Origin: Streptosporangium roseum DSM 43021
GTDB lineage: Bacteria; Actinomycetota; Actinomycetes; Streptosporangiales; Streptosporangiaceae
Assembly: GCF_000024865.1 (NCBI RefSeq)
Contig: NC_013595.1
Coordinates: 3,782,001-3,846,000 of the forward strand
Length of the DNA: 64,000 bases
Direction: 5' to 3'
The stretch's first letter is position 1. The number at the start of each line of letters is the position of its first letter. This document shows, one piece after another, positions 55,278-62,642 of this stretch. Position numbers and translations under genes: made by a program. The notes under the pieces are model-generated. The model was not told the DNA's origin, did no database searches, and was given only the letters and a program-made list of their open reading frames with translations.

Positions 55278-56348
55278 TCAGGACTCCGGCTGCTTCACCT
55301 CCGTGGCGGTGTCGCCGTCGACGGCCGCCGTGAGCTGCGGGACGAGCCGGTCCAGGACGTACGGCAGGCTCAGCACGGTGACGAACGAGAAGGCCTTGCC
55401 GTAGTCGCTGCTCTCACCGATGAAGACCTCGCGACCCTGCGTGGCCACCTTCAGATCCTTGTAGACGCCGTCCTTGTGCAGCGTGGCCGGGTCCTTGGCG
55501 GTGTCGGGCACGGTCCACACGATCGCGTCCCCGTCGAGCAGGTCGCTGCGCTCCTTGCTGATGCTGGCGCCGAACTGGTCGCCGATGACCTTGTCGAGGT
55601 CGGCCGGCAGCGTGAAGCCGAGCGAGGTGAGGGTGCGCGAGCGCGAGTCCTGGCTGCCGTAGACGAAGAACCCCTCGTACGGCGTGGCCACCACGACGCC
55701 GGCCCCGGCGAACTCCGGGTGCTCCTTCTGCGCGGCCGCGAAGGCGGCCTCGACGTCCCCGACGAGCCGTGTCCCCTCGGCCTCCTTGCCGAGGACCTTG
55801 GCGACGGTCTGGGTCTGCTGCTGCCAGGGGATGCCGTAGTCGTTGTACTCCTTCGGCTGGGCCACGACCGGGGCCAGCTTCGACAGGGTCTCGTACTGCT
55901 CCTTGGTGAGGCCCGAGTACAGGGCGAGGATCAGGTCCGGCGCGAGCGCGGCGATCTTCTCCACCTGGGGCCCGGTGCCGGTGTCGGTCAGCATGACCGG
56001 TGCGGCCGCGCCGCCGAGCTTGCCGGTGGCCCAGGGGCCGATCGCGCCGGCGTAGCCGCCGAGCCAGTCGGTGGTGCCGACGGGGACCTTGCCGAGGGCC
56101 AGCACGGCGTCCTGGTCGGTCAGGCCGACCGTGACGATCCGCTTGGGCTCGGAGGCGATGGTGGTGTTGCCGAATTTGTGCGCGACCGTGACCGGGAAGG
56201 CGCCGCTCTTCGGCGCGGCGGCGGGGTCGGCGGCGGGCGCGGTGGCGGTGGTGCCGGAGCCGGAGCCGCACGCGGTGACGGCGCCGAGGAGCAGCAGCGC
56301 GGAGGCGAGCGCCGTGGCGAGACGGCTGCCTTTCAGGGAGGGGATCAT
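55278..56348 (-). CDS. Ferric-siderophore-binding lipoprotein
   Basis: The predicted product is 356 residues from ATG 56348, with GAAGGA upstream. A lipoprotein signal ends in the lipobox LGAVTAC (Cys27), anchoring the protein on the outer membrane face. The mature part has the FepB/FecB-type two-lobe fold markers EPKRIVTVGLTDQDAVLAL, GPQVEKIAALAPDLILALYSGL and the C-terminal FVTVLSLPYVLDRLVPQL. It is the third gene of a leftward operon led by two exporter genes and overlaps the preceding stop by one base (TGATG). It should deliver the loaded siderophore to the FecCD/FecE importer encoded at 29238-32210. Confidence 0.94.
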   Translation of the reverse strand: MIPSLKGSRLATALASALLLLGAVTACGSGSGTTATAPAADPAAAPKSGAFPVTVAHKFGNTTIASEPKRIVTVGLTDQDAVLALGKVPVGTTDWLGGYAGAIGPWATGKLGGAAAPVMLTDTGTGPQVEKIAALAPDLILALYSGLTKEQYETLSKLAPVVAQPKEYNDYGIPWQQQTQTVAKVLGKEAEGTRLVGDVEAAFAAAQKEHPEFAGAGVVVATPYEGFFVYGSQDSRSRTLTSLGFTLPADLDKVIGDQFGASISKERSDLLDGDAIVWTVPDTAKDPATLHKDGVYKDLKVATQGREVFIGESSDYGKAFSFVTVLSLPYVLDRLVPQLTAAVDGDTATEVKQPES

Positions 56349-58390
56349 CAGGGGTCCTTCATTTTTCCGTCAGATGGTGGATTCGTCGGGTGCGGGGATT
56401 GGTGGTGAGCGGTGTCGCGGATCTCCGACCACGCCCCCCACAGGGCGGCGTACCGTCCCCCGGCGGCGCGCAGCTCGTCGTGCCCGCCGCTCTCCACGAC
56501 CCGGCCGCCGTCCATGACGACGATGCGGTCGGCGGTCGCGGCCTGGGCGAGGCGGTGGGCGACGACCAGGGCGGTGCGGCCCTCGACGGCCCGCTCGGTG
56601 GCCTTCTCCAGCATGCGGGCCCCGGCGCTGCCCGCCTCGGCCGTCGCCTCGTCGAGCACGGCGATCGGCAGGTCGGCCAGGACCAGCCGGGCGAGGGCGA
56701 GCTGCTGGGTCTGCGCGGCGGTGAGGCGGTGGCCGCCTTCGCCCACGATCGTCCGCAGGCCGTCGGGCAGCGCCTCGGCCCAGGCCAGCGCGTCCACGCG
56801 GGCGAGCGCCTCGCGCAGGTCGTCGTCGCCGGCGTCGGGCCGGGCCAGCCGCAGGTCGTCGGCGAGGGGCCCGGCGAAGACGTGCACCTCCTGGGTGACC
56901 AGGGCCACCGCGCGGCCGGCCCCGTGCCGCTCGGAGACGGCCAGCCGTACCGAGCCGGTGGTCGGGTGGTGGATGCCGGCGATGATTTTGGCGAGCGTGG
57001 TCTTCCCCGCGCCGCTGGCGCCGACCAGGGCCACGCGTTCGCCGGGCCGGAGGGTGAGGTCCACGTCGTGCAGCACCGGCCGGCCGGGCTCGTAGGCGTG
57101 CCCGAGGCCGGACACCGTCACTGCTCCCTCCGGCGGGGCGCCGGGCTCCCGCTGCTGTTCGCGCCCCTGCTCCGGCCGCCCCTGCTCCGGCCGCCCCTGC
57201 TCCGGCCGCCTCTGCTCCGGCCGCCTCTGCTCCGGCCGCCTCTGCTCCGGCCGCCCCTGCTCCTGCCGCTCCGGCTCCGCCTGGTCGGCGACCCCGACCA
57301 GGCGGGAGAGGCTCGCGCCGGCCGACTGGGCGTCGTCGAGCAGCACGAGCGCGGAGTTGACCGGCCCGAACAGGCTGTGGAAGTACAGTGCCGCCGCCGT
57401 CGCGGTGCCGATGGAGGCGGACCCGTCGCGCACCAGGAGGAATCCGACCACCAGCACCGCCGCCAGACCGGTGTACTCGGCCAGGTGCAGGCGGCTGTAG
57501 AACCGCAGCACCAGCCGTACCCCGCGCATCGTCAGCTCCACCGCCGACAGGGAGCGGCGGGTGACCCGCTCGGTGTGCCCGGCCTCCAGCCGGAACGCCC
57601 GCACCGTGGCGGCGCCGCCGATGGTGTCCAGCAGCTGCTGCTGCTGGGCTCCGGCGGCGACGCGCTGCCGGGCGTAGAGCGGCACGGCGTTGCGTACGTA
57701 CCAGCGCGCGGTGTGCGCCTGGACCGGCACCGCGAGCAGTGCCGCGAGCAGGAACCGCCAGTCGAGTACGGCCAGCGCCCCGAGGGTCAGCACGATGGCC
57801 AGCAGGGAGCGGGCCAGCTCGGGCAGGGCGGTGCGTATCGCCTCCGACACCTGCGACACGTCGCCGGTGACCCGGGCGGTGAGGTCGCCCGAGCCGGCCT
57901 TCTCCACCTGCTCCAGGGGCAGCCGCAGGGCCCGCTCGATGAACCGCTCGCGCAGCTCCGCGAGCGCGGTCTCGCCGAGGCGGGAGATCAGCGACAGCCC
58001 GAGCGCGGTGGCGCCTCCTTGCGTGAGCGCGACGAGCACCAGGAGCGCCGCCGGCAGCGTGAGCGCCCCGGCCGGGTGCCGGTCGGCGACCAGGTCGACG
58101 ATGCGTCCCAGCAGCGGCTGCGTGAGCAGCCCGACGGCGGTCGCCGCGACCATCACGGCGAACCCGCCGAGCGCCAGTCCCCGGTGGGGGCGCAGCAGTT
58201 CGCGGACGGCGGCGCGGGTCCGGGCGGGGGCCGCGACGGGCAGCAGCTCGCGGCCCTCCTCCGGCGTCCGCCGCGCGTCCGCCTCCCCGCCCCCCGTCGC
58301 GTCCGCCGGGCCGCCCTCGCCCGGATCCGGCACCTGCTGGTCCGCCGTGGTCATCGCCTCTGCCCTCCCGGTGACGGGTCCGCCGGTCAT
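56348..58390 (-). CDS. ABC exporter half-transporter (canonical Walker A)
   Basis: This 680-residue protein starts at ATG 58390, overlapping the upstream partner's stop (ATGA). After a hydrophilic N-terminus of ~70 residues come six membrane helices. A (RPEQG/R)n repeat linker follows, then the nucleotide-binding domain with Walker A GASGAGKTT, Walker B VLDEATAEAG and a degenerate signature LTAAQTQQLALARL. Together with the adjacent half-transporter, whose faults are complementary, it should form a heterodimer with one competent ATP site. Position in the iron-regulated operon suggests siderophore export. Confidence 0.9.
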   Translation of the reverse strand: MTGGPVTGRAEAMTTADQQVPDPGEGGPADATGGGEADARRTPEEGRELLPVAAPARTRAAVRELLRPHRGLALGGFAVMVAATAVGLLTQPLLGRIVDLVADRHPAGALTLPAALLVLVALTQGGATALGLSLISRLGETALAELRERFIERALRLPLEQVEKAGSGDLTARVTGDVSQVSEAIRTALPELARSLLAIVLTLGALAVLDWRFLLAALLAVPVQAHTARWYVRNAVPLYARQRVAAGAQQQQLLDTIGGAATVRAFRLEAGHTERVTRRSLSAVELTMRGVRLVLRFYSRLHLAEYTGLAAVLVVGFLLVRDGSASIGTATAAALYFHSLFGPVNSALVLLDDAQSAGASLSRLVGVADQAEPERQEQGRPEQRRPEQRRPEQRRPEQGRPEQGRPEQGREQQREPGAPPEGAVTVSGLGHAYEPGRPVLHDVDLTLRPGERVALVGASGAGKTTLAKIIAGIHHPTTGSVRLAVSERHGAGRAVALVTQEVHVFAGPLADDLRLARPDAGDDDLREALARVDALAWAEALPDGLRTIVGEGGHRLTAAQTQQLALARLVLADLPIAVLDEATAEAGSAGARMLEKATERAVEGRTALVVAHRLAQAATADRIVVMDGGRVVESGGHDELRAAGGRYAALWGAWSEIRDTAHHQSPHPTNPPSDGKMKDP
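57166..57260 (-). repeat. 15-bp tandem repeats in the exporter linker
   Basis: About six units of CTGCTCCGGCCGCCY-type sequence, 15 bp each, encode RPEQG/RPEQR pentapeptides on the minus strand between the membrane and ATPase domains. In-frame copy-number variation is likely. Confidence 0.85.
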
Positions 58391-60084
58391 GTCAGCACCG
58401 CCGTCCGGTAGGCGGCGTGGCGCCGTACCAGTTCGGCGTGCGGGGCCTCGTCGACGACCCGGCCGTCGTCGAGCAGGACCACCCGGTCGGCGACCGCGAG
58501 CAGCGCGGGGCTGGTGGTGACCAGGATCGTCGTGCGGCCCCGGCGGATCTCGCGGAGGCCGGCGGCGATACGGGACTCGGTGACCGCGTCGACCGCGGTG
58601 GTCGGGTCGTGGACCACCAGCACGGGCCGGTCGGCGGCCAGGGCCCGGGCGAGGGCCACGCGCTGGCGCTGCCCGCCGGACAGCGAGCGTCCGCGCTCGC
58701 TCACCGCCGTGTCGCCGCCCTCCGGCAGCGTCCGGGCGATCTCGTCGGCCCCGGCCGCCGCCATCGCCCGCGCCGGATCGGCCGATCCGGGGGCGGCGGC
58801 GCCGACGTTGCCGTGCAGGGTGCCTTCGAACAGGTCCGCGTCGTGCTCGGCCACCAGCACCGCCATGCGGAGGTCGGCCGGGTCCAGGTCGCACATCGTC
58901 ACGCCGTCCAGCTCCACGACCCCGGTGTCGGGGTCGGCCTGCCGGCTCAGGCAGCGCAGCAGGGCCGCCGCGTCCGCCGGGTCCGTCGCGGCCACGCCGA
59001 GCATCTCGCCGGGCGCGACGTCAAGGTCGACCTCGCGCAGCCCGCCGTGGCTGACGCCGCGCAGCCGTACCTCGCCCCGCACCGGTCGGGGCAGCGGCAG
59101 GTCGCCGCCCGTCACGGCCGGCGGCGCCGCCAGGACCCCGGCGATGCGCGCCGCCGACGCCCGGCCCTGGGCGAGCTCGGCGTTCACCCAGGAGAACACC
59201 TCCAGCGGTCCGAGCAGGAACAGCGCGAGCCCGACCGCCGAGACGAGCTGGCCCAGGCTGATGTCGCCCTGGGCGGCGAGCCGCCCGCCGACCAGCGCGA
59301 CGACGGCGATGAAGCCGCCGGTCAGGGCGAGGACCATGCCGCTCTGCCAGGATTCCGCGCGCGCCGCGCGCAGCGTGGCCGTCAGGGACGCGCGGCTGGT
59401 GTGCCGGTAGCGGGCGACCGCCGCGGACTCCGCGCCGATGCCCTTGAGCACCCGCAGCCCCGTTATCAGGTCGGCGGCGACGCCCGACGCGTGCGCGGCC
59501 CGCTCCTGCTCGGCCTCGCTGCGCCGCTCCAGCGGCTTGCTCAGCAGGTGGCCGAGCCAGAGCAGCACCGGCGTTCCCAGCAGCACGATCAGGCCGAGCG
59601 GCACCGAGATCCGCAGCAGCACCACGGCGCCGACCAGGAGTCCCGCGAGCGCCGACATCCCCGACATCAGCGCCATGTTCACGGCGCCGACACGCTTGGC
59701 GTCCTCGGTCGCGATGATGGTCAGGGCGCCGGGCAGCCGGCCGTTCTCGGCCCCGCCGCGGGGGTCCAGCACGCGGCGCACCAGCTCCAGGCGTAGCGCG
59801 TGACCGGCCTGCTCGGCGGCCCGTTCCCCGGCGCGGGCGCCGAAGCGGAAGCTGAACGACAGCCCCACGTAGACCACGGCGAGGACCGCGAGCCAGCGCA
59901 GCAGCGCGCCCGTGTCGGACGCGGCGACGGCCTGGTCGATCACGAGGCCGATCAGGACCGGCACCAGCGCCTCCCCGGCCTGGTGCCCGGCTCCCAGGAA
60001 GGATCCGAGGGCGACGTCGCGCCGCTGTCCTCGGATCGCGCGCCCCAGAACGTTCCGTCCCGACGGTCCTGACACGCCCACCAC
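58387..60084 (-). CDS. ABC exporter half-transporter (degenerate Walker A)
   Basis: This 565-residue protein is read from GTG 60084; several in-frame GTG codons follow GGAGGGG, so the exact start is uncertain (60075 is possible). Six membrane helices with exporter-type EDAKRVGAVNMALM and LSKPLERRSEAEQERAAH are followed by the ATPase domain. Walker A is lost (GVAATDPADAAALLR) and Walker B ends HDPTTAVD without the catalytic Glu, but the signature LSGGQRQRVALARAL is perfect. It therefore supplies the signature for the partner's intact Walker A. It is the first gene behind an iron box, and siderophore export is the likely role. Confidence 0.88.
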   Translation of the reverse strand: MVGVSGPSGRNVLGRAIRGQRRDVALGSFLGAGHQAGEALVPVLIGLVIDQAVAASDTGALLRWLAVLAVVYVGLSFSFRFGARAGERAAEQAGHALRLELVRRVLDPRGGAENGRLPGALTIIATEDAKRVGAVNMALMSGMSALAGLLVGAVVLLRISVPLGLIVLLGTPVLLWLGHLLSKPLERRSEAEQERAAHASGVAADLITGLRVLKGIGAESAAVARYRHTSRASLTATLRAARAESWQSGMVLALTGGFIAVVALVGGRLAAQGDISLGQLVSAVGLALFLLGPLEVFSWVNAELAQGRASAARIAGVLAAPPAVTGGDLPLPRPVRGEVRLRGVSHGGLREVDLDVAPGEMLGVAATDPADAAALLRCLSRQADPDTGVVELDGVTMCDLDPADLRMAVLVAEHDADLFEGTLHGNVGAAAPGSADPARAMAAAGADEIARTLPEGGDTAVSERGRSLSGGQRQRVALARALAADRPVLVVHDPTTAVDAVTESRIAAGLREIRRGRTTILVTTSPALLAVADRVVLLDDGRVVDEAPHAELVRRHAAYRTAVLT

Positions 60085-60108
60085 CCCTCCGGCGCAGCCG
60101 AGTAAAAC

Positions 60109-60127
60109 TTAGGTAAGGCTAGTCTAA
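60109..60127. promoter_or_regulatory. DtxR/IdeR-like iron box before the exporter operon
   Basis: TTAGGTAAGGCTAGTCTAA matches the consensus at 16 of 19 positions and lies 25 bp upstream of the exporter start, covering the expected promoter of the exporter-lipoprotein operon. Confidence 0.75.
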
Positions 60128-60204
60128 GTTGAAGGTCGTGATCCAGCCCCTGCCGCCGGCGCGTGGCCGCCCCGGCCGCCGGTGACGGGAGGCGGCGGGA
60201 GGCG

Positions 60205-61122
60205 TCACTCGTACTGCTCGGAACGGCCCATCCGCCAGTAGCCCATGAACGCCACCGACCGCCGGTCCAGCCCGCGTTCGGCGACCAGGTGGCGGCGGAG
60301 CGTCCTGATGACGGCCGCCTCGCCGGCCAGCCACGCGTACATGGGGCGGGTCGCCGGCGCCTCCTGTCCCTCTTCCTCCTCCGGCACCTCCCACAGCTCC
60401 TCCACGTCGACATCCACGTCCGTGAACTGCCGGGAGGAGGGCAGGGAGGGCAGCAGCCGGCCGGCGGCGGCCCGTACGGCGGGCACCAGCCGGCTGCCGT
60501 GACCGGAGCCGTCGCGCGGCAGCCAGGTGACGGCCAGCCCGCTCGGCGCGTCGACGTCCAGGACGTCGGCCTCGTGCGGTACCTCCAGCAGCGCCTCGCC
60601 CGAGCAGTGGCGGGGCATGCGCTCCAGGATCGCGGCGATCGCGGGCACCGCGGTCTCGTCTCCGGCCAGCAGCACGGGGCCGTTCTCGGCGGGCAGGCGG
60701 AACTCCGCCCCTCCGTGGTCCCCGTCGTGCCGGGCGTCGGGGCCGAACAGCGCGGCCTCGTCGCCGGGCCGTGCGTCGCAGGCCCAGCGCGCGGCGGGGC
60801 CGGCGTCGTCGTGCAGCTCGTGCATGACGATGTCGACGTCCACCTCGCGCAGGCCGGGCCGGACCGCCCGCGCGGTGTAGGTGCGCACGGGGTTGCGCAG
60901 CTCGTCGGGGAGCTCGCGCCAGCGGGCGTACCAGTCGGAGTCGGCGGGCAGCGGGGCCAGCCCGTGCTCGGGCAGCGGCAGGATGAGCTTGATGCGCTGG
61001 TCCAGCCCGTTGTCGGCGAACAGATCGAGATCGTCCCCGGTGAAGGTCACGCGCATGAACGTGGGGCTGAGCCGGCTCAGCCTGCTCACCCGCACGTGGA
61101 AGATGCGGTAGGGGTCAATCAT
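60205..61122 (-). CDS. Siderophore-interacting protein (ferric-siderophore reductase, ViuB/SIP family)
   Basis: The predicted product is 305 residues from ATG 61122 (GGGAAG upstream); an in-frame GTG at 61167 would add 15 residues. The FAD-binding domain shows RVTFTGDDLDLF and the isoalloxazine-contact motif RTYTAR. The C-terminal SIP domain has LLAGDETAVPAIAAILERMP, YAWLAGEAAVIRTLRRHL and FMGYWRMGRSE. Such proteins reduce ferric iron in the siderophore with NAD(P)H so that it is released in the cytoplasm. An iron box lies 63 bp upstream. It completes the uptake part of the locus. Confidence 0.94.
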   Translation of the reverse strand: MIDPYRIFHVRVSRLSRLSPTFMRVTFTGDDLDLFADNGLDQRIKLILPLPEHGLAPLPADSDWYARWRELPDELRNPVRTYTARAVRPGLREVDVDIVMHELHDDAGPAARWACDARPGDEAALFGPDARHDGDHGGAEFRLPAENGPVLLAGDETAVPAIAAILERMPRHCSGEALLEVPHEADVLDVDAPSGLAVTWLPRDGSGHGSRLVPAVRAAAGRLLPSLPSSRQFTDVDVDVEELWEVPEEEEGQEAPATRPMYAWLAGEAAVIRTLRRHLVAERGLDRRSVAFMGYWRMGRSEQYE

Positions 61123-61184
61123 CGTCTCGGCTTCCCTTTCCCTTGCGAGCACTTCCCTTGCGGGCACCCCGCCGGAGGCAAAGG

Positions 61185-61203
61185 TAAAGTTAGGCTAACC
61201 TAT
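61185..61203. promoter_or_regulatory. DtxR/IdeR-like iron box before the SIP gene
   Basis: TAAAGTTAGGCTAACCTAT has the perfect core GTTAGGCTAACCTA and matches the consensus at 16 of 19 positions. It is the best-conserved core of the five boxes in this window. Confidence 0.8.
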
Positions 61204-61305
61204 CTTTTGCTCCGGGGATATGCGTCGGCGCTCCCGGATGCGGGCGGGCCGGCGGGCGGGCCGACGGGCCGGGAGGCGGGGGACCGGATGCCCCGCGCCC
61301 GGCGT

Positions 61306-62505
61306 TCAGCCGAGGATCCGCCGGGCCACCGCGGTGACGTGCAGCTCGTCGGGGCCGTCGAGCAGGCGGGCCATCCGCCCCGTGCGGAACAGCGCGGGCA
61401 GCGGGGTGTCTGGTCCCAGCCCGGCCGCGCCGTGCACCTGGATGGCCGCGTCGGCGACCTGCTGCAGCATCCGGGCGGCGGCCACCTTGGCCAGGCCCGT
61501 CTCCACGCGGGCGTCCAGCCCGGCGTCCGCGAGGGCGACGGCCTCGAACACCAGCGGGCGGGTGGTCCTGATCGCCAGCAGCGCGTCGAAGACGAGCCGC
61601 TGGACGAGCTGGAGGTCGGCCAGCCGTCCCGAGGCCGCCGGCCGTGAACGTGCCCGCTCACACATCAGGGTGAAGGCCCGCTCGGCCTGGCCGAGCCAGC
61701 GCAGGCAGCGCAGCAGCCGGCCGAGCCGTACCCGCTCGCCGACCACGCGCAGCCCCCGGCCGGGCTCGCCGAGCAGGTGGTCCGGCGGAATCGTGACCCC
61801 GTCCAGGGCGATCTCCCACTGCCCGCCCGCCCCCAGGACCGGCAGCTCGCGGACCACCCGGAAGCCGGGCGAGGAGGTGGGGACGAGCAGCAGGGACAGG
61901 CCGCTCGTGGAGGGCGGTGCGCCGCCGGTGCGGGCGAGCACCACCGCGAGGTCCGCGTCGCCCGCCCCGGTGACGAACCACTTGCGGTCGTGGACCGTCC
62001 ACGAGCCGTCGGCCGCCCTGCTCGCCCGCGTGGCGGTGAGAGCGGGGTCGGAGCCGGGCGCGTCCGGCTCGGTCATCGCGTTGCACATGGTCATCCGCCC
62101 GTCGGCGATCCGGGGCAGGTACAGCTCCCGCACGGCGGGTACGGCGTGCCCGGCCAGGGTCCGCACGTCCAGCAGCGCCGTGGAGCCCAGCACGCCCGGA
62201 CCGTGGTCGCTCGCCCCCTCCGCCTCCGCCACGTGGGCGTACTCCGCCAGAGACAGGCCCGCGCCGCCCAGCTCGACCGGGAGGGGCAGCCCCCACAATC
62301 CCCCGGACCGCGCTTCGCGCCTGAGCCGTCCCAGGAGCGCCCGCGCGCTCCCGCCACCCGCATCCAGCCCGGCCTCATGCGGCATCACGCGCTCGCGGAT
62401 GAACGCGGCCACCCGGTCGCGCAGCTCGACCACGTGAGGCGGGCAGGCGGGGGCGCCCCAGCCGAGGCGCTCGGCATCGGTCATGACGGCGGCCTGCTGT
62501 GACAT
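61306..62505 (-). CDS. Acyl-CoA dehydrogenase-like protein
   Basis: The predicted product is 399 residues from ATG 62505 (GGAG five bases upstream); ATG 62520 is in frame but has no ribosome site. Family blocks are GRMTMCNAMTEPDAPGSDP, DRKWFVTGAGDADLAVVL, HDRK, a long C-terminal helical bundle and IQVHGAAGLGPDTPL. The C-terminus LLDGPDELHVTAVARRIL carries the GPDE motif of the ACAD10/11-like subgroup instead of FEGTSE. It is divergent from a CoA-transferase-like gene, and the two may act together on an acyl-CoA. No iron box lies between them, so a link to the siderophore is only positional. Confidence 0.85.
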   Translation of the reverse strand: MSQQAAVMTDAERLGWGAPACPPHVVELRDRVAAFIRERVMPHEAGLDAGGGSARALLGRLRREARSGGLWGLPLPVELGGAGLSLAEYAHVAEAEGASDHGPGVLGSTALLDVRTLAGHAVPAVRELYLPRIADGRMTMCNAMTEPDAPGSDPALTATRASRAADGSWTVHDRKWFVTGAGDADLAVVLARTGGAPPSTSGLSLLLVPTSSPGFRVVRELPVLGAGGQWEIALDGVTIPPDHLLGEPGRGLRVVGERVRLGRLLRCLRWLGQAERAFTLMCERARSRPAASGRLADLQLVQRLVFDALLAIRTTRPLVFEAVALADAGLDARVETGLAKVAAARMLQQVADAAIQVHGAAGLGPDTPLPALFRTGRMARLLDGPDELHVTAVARRILG

Positions 62506-62642
62506 TCCAACTCCAGACATGACGGGAACTGAGCGAAAAATCCATCCGACTCCCTGCTGTGGAACAGGTCGGGTGGACGCGCGCCCGAGTTCCCGCCCGC
62601 GTCAGGCATGACTCGCGGCCACCGCCGCGGGAGAGGAGAGCC

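Noticed and set aside
57166..57260. CRISPR-like array
   Set aside because: The units are contiguous 15-bp coding repeats without spacers. No CRISPR array or cas gene was seen anywhere in the window.
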